Shown: positions 47,229 to 57,690, counted from the stretch's first letter. The stretch: DNA of 64,000 nucleotides from Saccharicrinis sp963667815 (GCA_963667815.1 OY764021.1); one strand, 5' to 3'. Made by a program: numbers and translations. The notes: generated by a model not told the origin, from the letters alone.

Positions 47229-48692
47229 TTAGTTTTTAAGTTTTTCAATTGCCTGAGATGCTGCAATTTCTCCTGAAATAATAGCAGGAGGTACACCTGG
47301 TCCTGGTATTGTTAATTGCCCTGCGTACAATAAGTTTCCTAGTTTACGGTTGTGCATCCTGGGTTTTAAAAAAGCAGTTTGCCTCAACGTATTTGCCAAT
47401 CCATATGCATTTCCTTTACAAGCATTATATCTTTGAATAAAATCAACTCCCGAAAAATTTCGAACAAATTTTACATGCTCTTTTACCTTTTGTTTTGACA
47501 TAAGCTCCAAGCGAGAGATGATTTGTTCAAAATACTTTTCCTTCGTTTTTTCTTCTATATTAATTCCTGGTGCTAATGGAATTAAGAAAATACCACAATC
47601 TTCATCATGTGGAGCAATAGTATCATCGGTAACACTTGGAAAACTGGCATAAAAAAGTGGCGTTTCCGGTAAAGTGGAAGTGTCATAAATAGAAGCTGCA
47701 TGTTCATCAAAACTGGTATCGAAAAATAAAGAATGATGAGCTATATTTTCGAGTTTCTTATTAAACCCCACATAAAACAATAAGGCAGATGGTGCAAAGG
47801 TTCTTTTTTCCCAATAATTAGCAGAATAGTTTCGAAAAGAAACAGGTAAAAGCTGCTCGGTATGGTGATAATCAGCTCCGGAAATTACAAAATCAGTAGT
47901 AATAACTTCATTATTAACAACTATAGCTTTAACTTTATCTTTATCACAAATTATTTTACTAACAGGAGCATTAAACATAAACCTCACTCCCAATTCCTTA
48001 GCCACCTTAACAAACGATTCAATTACAGTATACATTCCACCGGTAACATACCAGGTTCCTAAATTCAAATCGGCATGATTCATCAACTTATAAAAAGCCG
48101 GAGTTTGATCGGGCTTAGCCCCTAAAAACAAAACAGGAAACTCAAGAATTTGTCTGAGTCTGCGATCCTTGATATTTTTATGTATATGAGTTCTGATAGT
48201 CGAAACAAACTCAAACACATTGAAGACTGTTTCGGGCATTATAAGTTCTAGAGGACTTTTTCCTGGTTTTCTGATTACCTTTTGCAGAGCAATCTGATAA
48301 TTATAGGCCGACTTTTTCAGAAATTTTTTGAGAAATAAATCACTTCCTGTTTCTATTTTGCTAAATGTTTTGAATAACTCATTTAAATCTGCATTGATTT
48401 TAACAGAGTCATCTTTACCAAAATAAACTTCATATGCTGGATCTAATCTCTTAATTTGATAATACTTGCTTCTATCTTTTCCTAACTTCTTAAAAAAATC
48501 ATCAAATACTTCTGGCATCCAATACCAGGTAGGTCCCATATCAAATTTAAACCCATCAATAATTAATTGACTAGCTCTCCCACCCGGACCATCATTTTTC
48601 TCAAAAACAGTAACATCGTAACCTTCATTAGCTAAAATACACGCAGTTGTTAAAGAAGAAAATCCTGATCCTAAAATGGTTATTTTATTCAT
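47229..48692 (-). CDS. crtI: Phytoene desaturase
   Basis: 487 residues from the ATG at 48692; an in-frame TTG at 48710 is possible but less likely. FAD motif LGSGFSSLTTACILANEGY (about 6-24), GGRASQL, and the C-terminal YAGQLTIPGPGVPPAIISGE fit the CrtI family of Bacteroidota. It converts phytoene stepwise to lycopene or neurosporene. It is the first gene of the carotenoid cluster and is tightly coupled to crtB. Confidence 0.93.
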   Translation of the reverse strand: MNKITILGSGFSSLTTACILANEGYDVTVFEKNDGPGGRASQLIIDGFKFDMGPTWYWMPEVFDDFFKKLGKDRSKYYQIKRLDPAYEVYFGKDDSVKINADLNELFKTFSKIETGSDLFLKKFLKKSAYNYQIALQKVIRKPGKSPLELIMPETVFNVFEFVSTIRTHIHKNIKDRRLRQILEFPVLFLGAKPDQTPAFYKLMNHADLNLGTWYVTGGMYTVIESFVKVAKELGVRFMFNAPVSKIICDKDKVKAIVVNNEVITTDFVISGADYHHTEQLLPVSFRNYSANYWEKRTFAPSALLFYVGFNKKLENIAHHSLFFDTSFDEHAASIYDTSTLPETPLFYASFPSVTDDTIAPHDEDCGIFLIPLAPGINIEEKTKEKYFEQIISRLELMSKQKVKEHVKFVRNFSGVDFIQRYNACKGNAYGLANTLRQTAFLKPRMHNRKLGNLLYAGQLTIPGPGVPPAIISGEIAASQAIEKLKN

Positions 48693-49148
48693 AGACTTAT
48701 GATTGAACAATTACTAATCATTAACTTTACCTTTATCGCTTAAAGATATTACATCACTTTGTTGTTAGTTTATAGCATTTTAATCTCTATTAAATATAAA
48801 GATTTTATACGAATATCATCCCAAAGAAAAACTTCAACAATTTAGAAACAGTAAAATCAGATATTTGTTTAATATTTACAAATAATAATTAAACATTACG
48901 GATGATAAAAACTTATATCTCCCAACATATATCGCTGAACAATATTTATGATTTAATTATAGTTTTGAAAGAAAGACAAGGGTACCCTGATTAAAAGAGT
49001 CACTATTATGAAATATTGAAGGAATTTAATTGATTAAAGACTAAATCAACAATAACGCAAGGTCCATTAAACAAAGATCTACACCAATAATCAACGAACT
49101 ATCGGCGTAGAATATTAAACTTCATTAAAAAACACAACTAATTATTCC
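48693..49148. other. Non-coding region upstream of crtI
   Basis: 456 AT-rich bases between the AraC-type regulator gene and crtI on the same strand. It should hold the carotenoid promoter. No conserved operator was recognised. Confidence 0.45.
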
Positions 49149-49991
49149 TTAATTCTTTTGAAGTTCAGTAGGGTTTATTCCAAATTTATTTTTGAAGGCT
49201 GCACTAAAATTAGATAGGTTGCCATACCCAAAATCCATATATATATCCGAGGCTGTTAAATCTCCCTCAAGCAATAACTCATGAGCTCTTTGTAGGCGTT
49301 TATCTTGTAGCCACTTACCTGGCGACTCACCAAATTCCTTTAAAAACCGTCTTTTAAAAGAAGACAGGCTCATATTACATAAAAATGCAAACTCCTCAAG
49401 TTTAAGATTTGAATAGGCATTACTTTCCACCGTTTTTTTAAAAGGAGATATTTCTTTTGAAATTAAGGAGTACAAATACCTCTCAAAATCAGAACCATAT
49501 TTGGTTAATAAGTAGGTTGTAATCTCTTCAAATTTTATACTCAACATTTGAGATGCAAATTTATCAGGGATTTGACTAATACTGGATAATGTGCTCAAAA
49601 AGGAGGTTATGTATTCATCATTTTCTATAATAAAAAAAGATGTTTCCTCTTTTACATCTGGTTCTTTTAAATCGTATTTTTTTATGTAATCCAGAAGAAT
49701 TTGTTCCGAAAAGAAAAAAAGTTTACAAAAATAAATATCATCATTATCCAGCAATTCAGTCCATAACCAGTTTCCCTTACGAATTAATAACGACTGATCT
49801 TTACTCACCATTGCCGATGCATCAGCAAAATGAACTTGCTTTTTCCCCACTTGCAAAAAGCTAAACATATTCATACTCAGCTGAACTTTACTTTTTACAA
49901 CATCTTCGGTCATTTTATAATCATAAATAAACAAGTCTTTATTCTGACTATTTCCCTGCTGATATATTTCGGGTATATTTTCTATCTGCAT
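49149..49991 (-). CDS. AraC-family transcriptional regulator
   Basis: 280 residues. The N-terminal half (about 1-165) resembles the ExsA-type ligand or partner domain and is not a cupin that I can recognise. The C-terminal half has two helix-turn-helix motifs, LKLEEFAFLCNMSLSSFKRRF and TASDIYMDFGYGNLSNFSAAF, with the family signature GINPTELQ. It lies upstream of the carotenoid cluster in the same direction, 456 bases away, so it may regulate it, but no direct evidence is visible. Confidence 0.9.
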   Translation of the reverse strand: MQIENIPEIYQQGNSQNKDLFIYDYKMTEDVVKSKVQLSMNMFSFLQVGKKQVHFADASAMVSKDQSLLIRKGNWLWTELLDNDDIYFCKLFFFSEQILLDYIKKYDLKEPDVKEETSFFIIENDEYITSFLSTLSSISQIPDKFASQMLSIKFEEITTYLLTKYGSDFERYLYSLISKEISPFKKTVESNAYSNLKLEEFAFLCNMSLSSFKRRFLKEFGESPGKWLQDKRLQRAHELLLEGDLTASDIYMDFGYGNLSNFSAAFKNKFGINPTELQKN

Positions 49992-50110
49992 CTGTATATT
50001 TTTAGCAAAATATAAATCATATCTACGCTATTAATCTGCAAATATAAAAACAGAATGCATTTCTTATAGTTCTATTTTATCAATATAGGTTCAAAAATCA
50101 TAAAAAAAGA

Positions 50111-50139
50111 AAAGCCATAAACGAATTGTTTATGGCTTT
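50111..50139 (-). terminator. Rho-independent terminator after the surface-protein gene
   Basis: Perfect 12-bp inverted repeat AAAGCCATAAAC (50111-50122) and GTTTATGGCTTT (50128-50139) with a 5-base loop. On the minus strand TCTTTTTTTATG follows. It lies 23 bases past the stop. Confidence 0.92.
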
Positions 50140-50161
50140 CCCGATATCAAATTAACTGTTA

Positions 50162-53100
50162 CTATTTAACAATTAACCTTTTCATATACGTCCCCACTTT
50201 AACTATATATGCTCCTTTAGGCAGATTAGATACATCTATGATTGAAGTGTTATGAACACTCAATACTTTACTGCCTGTTATTGAATAAACTTCAATAGTA
50301 TTATTGTCAACTCCATCAATCCTTACTTCTTTGGAGGCTGGGTTTGGATAAATTACAAAACTCGATTCTTTATTTTCCCCAACTGAAGTAGAAGTACTGA
50401 CTTCAATAGTTACAGTAGTACTTGCTTGATTATAATTATTTGTTTCATTGGCCGTAGCTGTAATTATCGCAGTACCAACACTTACCAAACTTACTTCACC
50501 TGTTGTTAAATCTACTGTTGCCACAGATGGATTATCTGATGTATATTTGATGCTAGTACCTGTATTCGTAATTGCTTCCTCTAACATAAAACTTTCTTCA
50601 TTGGCTGCCTTAGCAATAGTACTACCCGCAATACTCCATGTAATATTCCCTGCTGCTTTACTTACTGTTAACCCTTGCTCTACATTATTAGCTTCATTAT
50701 AGTTTGTTGTTTCTATTGCACTTGCTGTAATAGTAGTACTTCCTGCTCCAACAATGGTTACTACATTACCACTAACTGTAGCTACATCTGTATTACTTGA
50801 AGCATAGTTTAATGAGGCATCTCCGGTTACTGAACCTGTTAATTCAAAGGACTCATCTCCATAAGTTTTTTCTTCCAATGCATTAAAGGTAATTACGGCA
50901 TCCGCTTTGTTTACTGTCAGATTTTGAGTTACATCTGTAGCGGCATTTACATTTGATGTTGCTGCAGCACTGGCTGTGATAGTAATTCTACCAACACCAA
51001 CAATGCTAACTATATTACCACTAACTGTAGCTACATCTGTATTACTTGAAGCATAGACAATGGTTGCATCTCCGGTTACTGAACCTGTTAATTCAAAGGA
51101 CTCATCTCCATAAGTTTTTTCTTCCAATGCATTAAAGGTAATTACGGCATCCGCTTTGTTTACTGTCAGATTTTGAGTTACATCTGTGGCTGCATTTACA
51201 TTTGATGTTGCTGCTGCACTGGCTGTGATAGTAGTGCTACCAATACCAACAATGCTAACTATATTACCACTCACTGTAGCTACATCTGTATTACTTGAAG
51301 CATAGGCAATGGTTGCATCTCCGGTTACTGTACCTGTTAATTCAAAGGACTCATCTCCATATGACTTATCTTCCAATGCACCAAAAGCAATAACAGCATC
51401 TGCCTTGGTAATGGTCATTCCTCCTTCTACAATTAATACATTAGCTAAAAAGGCACTATAAGGTTCTACATATAGTTTTACATCGTACACATCTGCATTA
51501 ACAGGCCCCACACTACTCCATTCCTGTTCTGTTTCCTGATTAGCCAATCGATAAAAGACCTTTAAATCACCAATTGCTGAAGCTGCTTTTAATGTTTGTG
51601 ATGGTTCATTTGACACATTACTAAATGGTAACATTGTAAAATAAGGGCTATCGTTAATCGTTCTGGATGATCCATTATATTCCACAGAAAAAGAAGTAAA
51701 TGATATCTCAGGTGTGATACGTCCTCTTGCAAAATATGGATAACCATTATTATACTCAGAACAAATAGCCCAAATATCCTCATCTCCATTGGTACTTTCG
51801 TCAACAAAATCCCAGGTATCAAAACTACTCTGATCCCTCATCTCTTCATTAGACAATCCTGTGCCATAACCATTTTCATTGGAATCTGTATATATGTCAC
51901 TATTATAGTAGCAGTTATTTATTGATGTACCATAATAACCTTCACAGCCTAAACCTCCTTTATTTGCTGAGCTACTTATAACTTTTGTTGATGCATAACA
52001 ATTATTGGCATACTTACAAGAACCAACAAGGCCTCCACTATATCCCCCTCCACTTATAATACCCGAAGTATAACAATTATTTATTGATGTACTTCGAATT
52101 AATCCTGCAATTACACCAACATAATATTCACCATTTATTTCTGCATTTAAAACTGCAAGTTGTTTTATATACTTCGAACTATTACCATCCACATATCCAA
52201 ATAGACCGATGAAATTACCATTAACTCTATTTATATAGAGATTTGTAATTGAATATCCATTCCCATTATAACTACCATTAAAAGGATTCGATGACCTTCC
52301 TATTGGAGAAAATCCCATAGCTACATCAAATGTAGCATCATTATTATCATGATCCCCCACATTCCAGTTTTGAGTATCTGAGGCATCAATATCTGCAGTC
52401 TGGATAAAAAATGCATTCCAATCTTGTGTATTTTCTGATAAGCTGCGCAATTGAGTAAGATTAGCTATTTTAAAAGGATTTACCTCTGAACCATCACCTC
52501 CATCATATGCATCTTCCATTTTAATTTCCATAACTATATTTGAAGATTCTATATTAATCTCACCCTCTAAATCACTCTTGCCATATGCAGAAATACTATA
52601 CAAATTAGTACTATTAGGTAACAACTCAATCTGTGCTTCCCCATTTTCATTTGTTACAAGTTCATTAATACATTCAATCCGGGCTCCTTCTATTGGATTA
52701 TTCTCTTTATCCCTAACAATAAAAGTAATATTATGTGTTAACGCAGGATTCATTCTCCATACTGGAGCATCTCCATTATTTGACAATATTGGAGCATCTC
52801 CTTGTTTTAAGCTTGCATCGATTAAAACATTCCAATTATTATAATAAACTAGAGCGCCCATTTCTTTTTCTGACAGACCTTTCCCAAATCCATTATAATT
52901 AGAATCCTTATAGATATCTTTATTATAAAAACAAGAATTGACTCCGGAAGGATCATAAATGGGTACACCTATTCCCCCCTTAGATAAACTACCACACATA
53001 ACTTCTGTCTGGGCATAGCAATTATTTACATTGCTAAAGTATCCGACAAATCCACCGACAAATCCACTTCCTTTAACAAGACCTGATGTGTAACAATTGC

Positions 53101-54697
53101 TAATATTAGCGTAACTATAACCTGCTAAAACACCAACGTAATAGAATCCCTCAATATTAGCATCTACTATTGCAAGATATTTAATTTGACTAGCATTACT
53201 ATTATCTATTTCACCAAAAAAACCAACATAACGTTCCTCTGGTCTATTAATATAAAGATTTGAGACAAAATATCCATTTCCATTATAATTACCACTAAAA
53301 CTAACACCCTGTCTTGAATTTATTGCAACCCCATCACCAATAGGTGAAAAGCCCATGGGAACATCCTCCGTGGATTCATCATCATCATGATCTCCAATAT
53401 TCCATGTTTTCGTATCTGTTGCGTCAATATTATCTGTTTGTATAAAGAAGGACTTCCAATCTTGTGTATTTTCTGATAGATTTCTTAGTTGCTCAAGTGT
53501 TGCTATTCGAAAAGGATCATCTTCTGTCCCATTCCCACCGTCATAAGCATTATACAGTACTACCTCTTTAACAACATTTGCAGATTCAACACTAACATCC
53601 CCCTTTTCACGCTTCATACCATTAGATACAATTATATATGAACTTGAAGTGTTGGGTATAAAACTTACTTCTGCTTCTCCATTCTCATCTGTCAATATTT
53701 CACCATTACATTGAACCATAGCACCTGAAATAGGAACATTATTAATATCTTTAACAATAAATGTAACCGAATATGTAAATGCCGGATTTATTTTCCATAT
53801 TGGACTATCGCCGTTATTATCTAAAACAGGAGCTGCTCCTTGAATTAAAGAAGGATCAGTAATAATATTCCAATTAGTATAAAAACTCAGAACACCCATT
53901 TCTTGTGTAGATAAACCTATACCTGCACCATCACTATTGAGTTGAGTATAAGTATCTTTATTATAATAACAACTTTTAATATTAGTACTAGTAAAATAAG
54001 GGTATGCTATACCTCCTTGGTATATATCATCACATATAATTTGTACATCGACATAACAATTACTCGCATATCCAAGCGATCCCACCATTCCACCGGTTAA
54101 TCGCCCTCCTGTTATTATTCCTGTTGCATAACAGTTTTTAACTGTCGTATATGCACAAACTCCAGCAACAGTACCAACATAACTATGTCCTAATATATTT
54201 GCATTTTTGAGTGCAATATTTTGAATTTCTCGATAATTATTGCCTAAAACATAACCAAATAATCCGACATAATTCTCTATTGGTCTGTTTATGTAAAGAC
54301 CTGAAATTAAAAATCCATTTCCATTATAATTTCCATTAAAACTTACCCCCTGTCTGGCAGGCACAAGTGAACGACCCCCAATTGGAGAAAAACCCATTGC
54401 TTCATCTGCCGTTGTTACATCATTATCATGATCACCAACATTCCAGGTTTGTGTATCTGATGCATCTATATCTGCCGTTTGAATAAAATAGGCATCCCAG
54501 TCATCTGGCGATTCAGATAATAGCCTGAGTTGTGCCAGGGTATTAATTTGGAACGGATCTGCTTCTGTTCCAGTACCCCCATTATAAGATACTGCTGTTA
54601 ATGTTTCTGCTTTAACTAAAATATTAATAGCTAATAATTGTAACAATACAATTAAATACAGTTTTCTTGTAAAATTTGACACCATAAAATAGTTCAT
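50162..54697 (-). CDS. Large T9SS-exported surface protein with GLUG-like and Ig-like repeats
   Basis: 1511 residues with a signal peptide (about 1-30). Three tandem modules of about 345 residues follow. Each has a DPFQI/DPFRI start, an FIQT-D-IDA-DT block, FNGNYNGNG, a GLUG-like beta-helix stretch (YVGTVAGV, YVGVLAGY, YVGVIAGL), and in the first two a short Ig-like domain (FIVKDINNVPISGA). Next come about four Ig-like (MBG/Big_2) repeats with SNTDVATVSGN. The end is a type A T9SS sorting domain (YPNPASKEVRIDG to RLIVK), which directs export across the outer membrane and attachment. It is likely an adhesin or a surface-layer protein. It is monocistronic with its own terminator. Confidence 0.88.
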   Translation of the reverse strand: MNYFMVSNFTRKLYLIVLLQLLAINILVKAETLTAVSYNGGTGTEADPFQINTLAQLRLLSESPDDWDAYFIQTADIDASDTQTWNVGDHDNDVTTADEAMGFSPIGGRSLVPARQGVSFNGNYNGNGFLISGLYINRPIENYVGLFGYVLGNNYREIQNIALKNANILGHSYVGTVAGVCAYTTVKNCYATGIITGGRLTGGMVGSLGYASNCYVDVQIICDDIYQGGIAYPYFTSTNIKSCYYNKDTYTQLNSDGAGIGLSTQEMGVLSFYTNWNIITDPSLIQGAAPVLDNNGDSPIWKINPAFTYSVTFIVKDINNVPISGAMVQCNGEILTDENGEAEVSFIPNTSSSYIIVSNGMKREKGDVSVESANVVKEVVLYNAYDGGNGTEDDPFRIATLEQLRNLSENTQDWKSFFIQTDNIDATDTKTWNIGDHDDDESTEDVPMGFSPIGDGVAINSRQGVSFSGNYNGNGYFVSNLYINRPEERYVGFFGEIDNSNASQIKYLAIVDANIEGFYYVGVLAGYSYANISNCYTSGLVKGSGFVGGFVGYFSNVNNCYAQTEVMCGSLSKGGIGVPIYDPSGVNSCFYNKDIYKDSNYNGFGKGLSEKEMGALVYYNNWNVLIDASLKQGDAPILSNNGDAPVWRMNPALTHNITFIVRDKENNPIEGARIECINELVTNENGEAQIELLPNSTNLYSISAYGKSDLEGEINIESSNIVMEIKMEDAYDGGDGSEVNPFKIANLTQLRSLSENTQDWNAFFIQTADIDASDTQNWNVGDHDNNDATFDVAMGFSPIGRSSNPFNGSYNGNGYSITNLYINRVNGNFIGLFGYVDGNSSKYIKQLAVLNAEINGEYYVGVIAGLIRSTSINNCYTSGIISGGGYSGGLVGSCKYANNCYASTKVISSSANKGGLGCEGYYGTSINNCYYNSDIYTDSNENGYGTGLSNEEMRDQSSFDTWDFVDESTNGDEDIWAICSEYNNGYPYFARGRITPEISFTSFSVEYNGSSRTINDSPYFTMLPFSNVSNEPSQTLKAASAIGDLKVFYRLANQETEQEWSSVGPVNADVYDVKLYVEPYSAFLANVLIVEGGMTITKADAVIAFGALEDKSYGDESFELTGTVTGDATIAYASSNTDVATVSGNIVSIVGIGSTTITASAAATSNVNAATDVTQNLTVNKADAVITFNALEEKTYGDESFELTGSVTGDATIVYASSNTDVATVSGNIVSIVGVGRITITASAAATSNVNAATDVTQNLTVNKADAVITFNALEEKTYGDESFELTGSVTGDASLNYASSNTDVATVSGNVVTIVGAGSTTITASAIETTNYNEANNVEQGLTVSKAAGNITWSIAGSTIAKAANEESFMLEEAITNTGTSIKYTSDNPSVATVDLTTGEVSLVSVGTAIITATANETNNYNQASTTVTIEVSTSTSVGENKESSFVIYPNPASKEVRIDGVDNNTIEVYSITGSKVLSVHNTSIIDVSNLPKGAYIVKVGTYMKRLIVK
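50660..51405. repeat. Three 249-bp tandem coding repeats
   Basis: Period of 249 bp (83 codons) inside the surface-protein gene, encoding the KADAVI-to-LTVN Ig-like unit. The block 50817-50938 is identical to 51066-51187 (122 bases), and a third copy lies one period further at about 51315. Such identity implies recent duplication or gene conversion. Confidence 0.9.
51700..54620. repeat. Three diverged tandem modules of about 1.03 kb
   Basis: The beta-helix modules of the surface protein repeat with a period near 1035 bases, seen from the block encoding FIQT-D-IDA-DT near 52380, 53415 and 54455. They are clearly related but diverged at DNA level, so they are older than the 249-bp repeats. Confidence 0.75.
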
Positions 54698-54871
54698 TTA
54701 AATAATAAGAGTCCTGCTCGAACCTATAGTTCAAGAAGTCAAAATTAATGGCTATTTATAGTGTTTAAAAGATGTTGTAGTTTTATTAAATTAGGTAACA
54801 AGATTGTTTAATAAAGCGGCGTATATTCAAAATAAAACAATAAATAAAAGTGATGGTATTTTAGAATCCAC

Positions 54872-56977
54872 CTATTTCTTATTAGGAATAGAAATGATTA
54901 TTTGAGTTCCGGAGGGTAGACAATCCTCAATTATAAAATTGATATGTGTTTTAAACAGTTTGTTATAAATTTCAACTTGCTTACGAGTCCATTTTATACC
55001 ATTACCACTACGCTTATTGTTTGCCTCTTCATTTTGCATGGCCTTTTGCCTTCCTATTCCATTATCCGTAACAGTTACAATAATAGCATCCAGCTTTTGA
55101 ATTATAGAAATACGAACCATACCCCTATATGAAATATTTTTAAACCCATGTTTTATGCTGTTTTCAACACTATTTTGTACTAATAACCTTGAAATATAAA
55201 CATTATTTAAGTCTATTGCTTTATCATACTCAATCGTGTAATCAAACAAATCCTTAAACCTCACTTTCATTAACTTCAGGTAGTCATTCACAAACCGCAT
55301 TTCTTTTTCTAAACTCCAGCTAACCACTTCAGAAAATGACATAGCTGAACGCATCATATTTGAAAAACAGCTCATTAAATCATAAGCTTCGTATCTATCA
55401 CCTTTAAGTATTTTTGCTGATACTAAATTTAATGCATTAAAGGCAAAATGAGGATCTAACTGAGCGGTTACCAGTTTAAGCTGTAACGAAACGATTTCCT
55501 GAAGTAGCTTATTTCTTTTATTTATCTGACGTTTATATAGCTGCAATATCATAAATATAAACCCAGTACATATCAAGTAAGTAATAAACCAAAATAAAAA
55601 CCGCACAGGATAATAACGATTTGATGTAATTAAATAAGTATACAAAAAATGTCGATCTGTAACCTGTAATATCTCACCTCGCTCTATCTTTTTACTTTGA
55701 GCATATAAATTATATGAGTTAAAATATAAATCACAATCAAACGATAGTTTATAACTCAGGTCCTCAATAAATAAATTGGTTTTGTTTGAACGATAATCAT
55801 CTGATAAATAAGCTTCTTTTCCTTCATTTAATAAAAATGAAACCATTGTGGAATTGGGTAACTTCTCCGTAAAATCCGTTTGCTGAAACTCTTTTAAACG
55901 AGGATTATACTCATAAACATAAAACAAATCATCACCATTATTACGCAACAAAAAGTGTTGTTCATCTTTATACACTATACTTACGAGCTCACCTCTATAA
56001 ACCTCTTCTCCAATAATCTTTTTATCAACAACTTCACCACTTAGGTTTGTTGAAACAATATAATTTTCATTCCTATTATTTTCATTAAATACAAGGTATT
56101 GCAATTGTTTGTTAAAAACTATTGGACCTCTAACAACACACCCGCTTCCTTTAAAAGCAATTGGCTCACATAACAGTTTTAATTTATCATTAAACGTAAA
56201 AATATGGGCACAAGTATCCGGATAAGCATACATGAAATCGGCAGGACAATTATTCGTTGCCGGAGTTGTACTTATAAAAAGTAAATCCTGATTGGGCAGT
56301 TCTACAGGTGTAACAAAATGTTGGCTTCCTGTATTAATTGTTGAAATGATAGTATCATTGGCATAATCATACGCCATCACTTTTCGGGGGTAAAGGGAAT
56401 AACAACCATTGAGTAAAAAATAAATTTCGGGAATACCATCTTCATTATAATCATGATTTATGATGGGCCGTAATACAAAATCTTTTACCTCTGGAACCAT
56501 TCCTATTCTCGAAACAAACCTTCCATTTAAAATAACGCGCTTCAAAGAAAAATCAACCGCGTTTATAAACAATGAATCTTGCTTTTGGGTAAAAACAAAA
56601 ACTTCCTGATTTCCGTCTTTATTTATATCGCAGAATACCGGCATGGTAAGATTTTCCTGCTCTGGTATTTTTCCGTAAAAATTATACTGATGTTTTACTG
56701 AATTATTATTCTCCCAAATAAAACAACATCCAAATTTACCCCGGTAATCCAACACATCAATTTTCTCTTTAATTCCATTTTGATCAAGATCTTGATAAAA
56801 CGTAAGCCTTTTGTTCAAAGTAATATCTTCGGCTTTTTTCAACATTAAATGATAAGGCGTAAACATCTCCGGCAAAAGAAATATAATAACCGCAGCAGGA
56901 AGTAACGAAAGTAGCCAGGGGCTGGAAACAATAGCTAAAATATTGATCTTGGAAATCTTGTAAAAAATATTTTTCAT
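54872..56977 (-). CDS. LytS-like sensor histidine kinase with FG-GAP-like extracytoplasmic domain
   Basis: 701 residues. A transmembrane helix (about 18-37) leads to a large periplasmic domain of some 400 residues. It carries calcium-binding-like motifs DLDQNG (63-68), DINKDG (117-122) and DYNEDG (176-181), of the FG-GAP/VCBS propeller type. A second helix (about 460-482) precedes a His_kinase domain with the phosphorylated histidine in AQLDPHFAFNALN and a HATPase domain (VENSIKHGF, DNGIGRQ). It overlaps its LytR-type regulator by 4 bases. Surface glycan or calcium sensing is plausible from the propeller, but this is inference. Confidence 0.85.
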   Translation of the reverse strand: MKNIFYKISKINILAIVSSPWLLSLLPAAVIIFLLPEMFTPYHLMLKKAEDITLNKRLTFYQDLDQNGIKEKIDVLDYRGKFGCCFIWENNNSVKHQYNFYGKIPEQENLTMPVFCDINKDGNQEVFVFTQKQDSLFINAVDFSLKRVILNGRFVSRIGMVPEVKDFVLRPIINHDYNEDGIPEIYFLLNGCYSLYPRKVMAYDYANDTIISTINTGSQHFVTPVELPNQDLLFISTTPATNNCPADFMYAYPDTCAHIFTFNDKLKLLCEPIAFKGSGCVVRGPIVFNKQLQYLVFNENNRNENYIVSTNLSGEVVDKKIIGEEVYRGELVSIVYKDEQHFLLRNNGDDLFYVYEYNPRLKEFQQTDFTEKLPNSTMVSFLLNEGKEAYLSDDYRSNKTNLFIEDLSYKLSFDCDLYFNSYNLYAQSKKIERGEILQVTDRHFLYTYLITSNRYYPVRFLFWFITYLICTGFIFMILQLYKRQINKRNKLLQEIVSLQLKLVTAQLDPHFAFNALNLVSAKILKGDRYEAYDLMSCFSNMMRSAMSFSEVVSWSLEKEMRFVNDYLKLMKVRFKDLFDYTIEYDKAIDLNNVYISRLLVQNSVENSIKHGFKNISYRGMVRISIIQKLDAIIVTVTDNGIGRQKAMQNEEANNKRSGNGIKWTRKQVEIYNKLFKTHINFIIEDCLPSGTQIIISIPNKK

Positions 56978-57690
56978 GATTGAAAGATCGTATTAACCTC
57001 TCTCAAAAAAACAGTTGATACATCCACTTCTATTTGTTTATTCCCACAATTGATTATACACTTTTTTTGCTTCCTGTTTATTGAAACAATATGATCCTTA
57101 TTTACCATTAATGATCGATTAATCCTTACAAAAATATCTTTAGGGAATTTCTCTATAACTGCCCCCATATTATATGAAGCCATATATTCAGTTCCATCAC
57201 TTAAACATATACACGTGTAATTACCATCGGCCTTAAAAAATACTACTTCTGAAGGATTGATGAAAATAGTTTCATTTTTTGAATTAATTAAAACTTTATT
57301 GGGTGGAGCTATTTTTAAGCTACTCAAATATTGCTGTACCTTTTCTATTGTTTGTCTTAATTCTTCTCTATTTACAGGCTTTAGTAAATAACTAAATGTA
57401 TTTAGCTTAATGGCATCGGATACAAAATTGGCATGGGCACTAACAAATACAACAGCCAAACCAGGGTTGCATGCCTTTATTTTTTGCATTAAATCAAGAC
57501 CATTAATTGTTGGCATTTGAATATCTAAAAAAACCAGGTCAATTTTCGAAGTTTGAAGTAATGGAAAAATATCAATTGGATCAGTTGTTTTTTTTATGAC
57601 ATTAACTTGTTCATAATCGCCCAAAAGAATCTCTAACGAATCAAGCGCATCCTGCTCATCATCTATCAATACAGTATTTATCCCAGTCAT
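56974..57690 (-). CDS. LytR/AlgR-family response regulator
   Basis: 238 residues. The receiver (1-120) has DDE at 10-12, the phosphoacceptor in LVFLDIQMP and K in YLLKPVN. A LytTR DNA-binding domain (about 135-236) follows with FFKADGNYTCICLSDG and FVRINRSLMVNKDHI. It is the first gene of a two-gene unit with the LytS-like kinase (4-base overlap) and diverges from the hydrogenase-like sensor gene 209 bases away. Its targets are unknown. Confidence 0.93.
   Translation of the reverse strand: MTGINTVLIDDEQDALDSLEILLGDYEQVNVIKKTTDPIDIFPLLQTSKIDLVFLDIQMPTINGLDLMQKIKACNPGLAVVFVSAHANFVSDAIKLNTFSYLLKPVNREELRQTIEKVQQYLSSLKIAPPNKVLINSKNETIFINPSEVVFFKADGNYTCICLSDGTEYMASYNMGAVIEKFPKDIFVRINRSLMVNKDHIVSINRKQKKCIINCGNKQIEVDVSTVFLREVNTIFQS

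Noticed and set aside
50660..51405. CRISPR or regulatory repeat array
   Set aside because: The 249-bp repeats are in frame, coding and Ig-like; there are no short repeats with unique spacers anywhere in the window.
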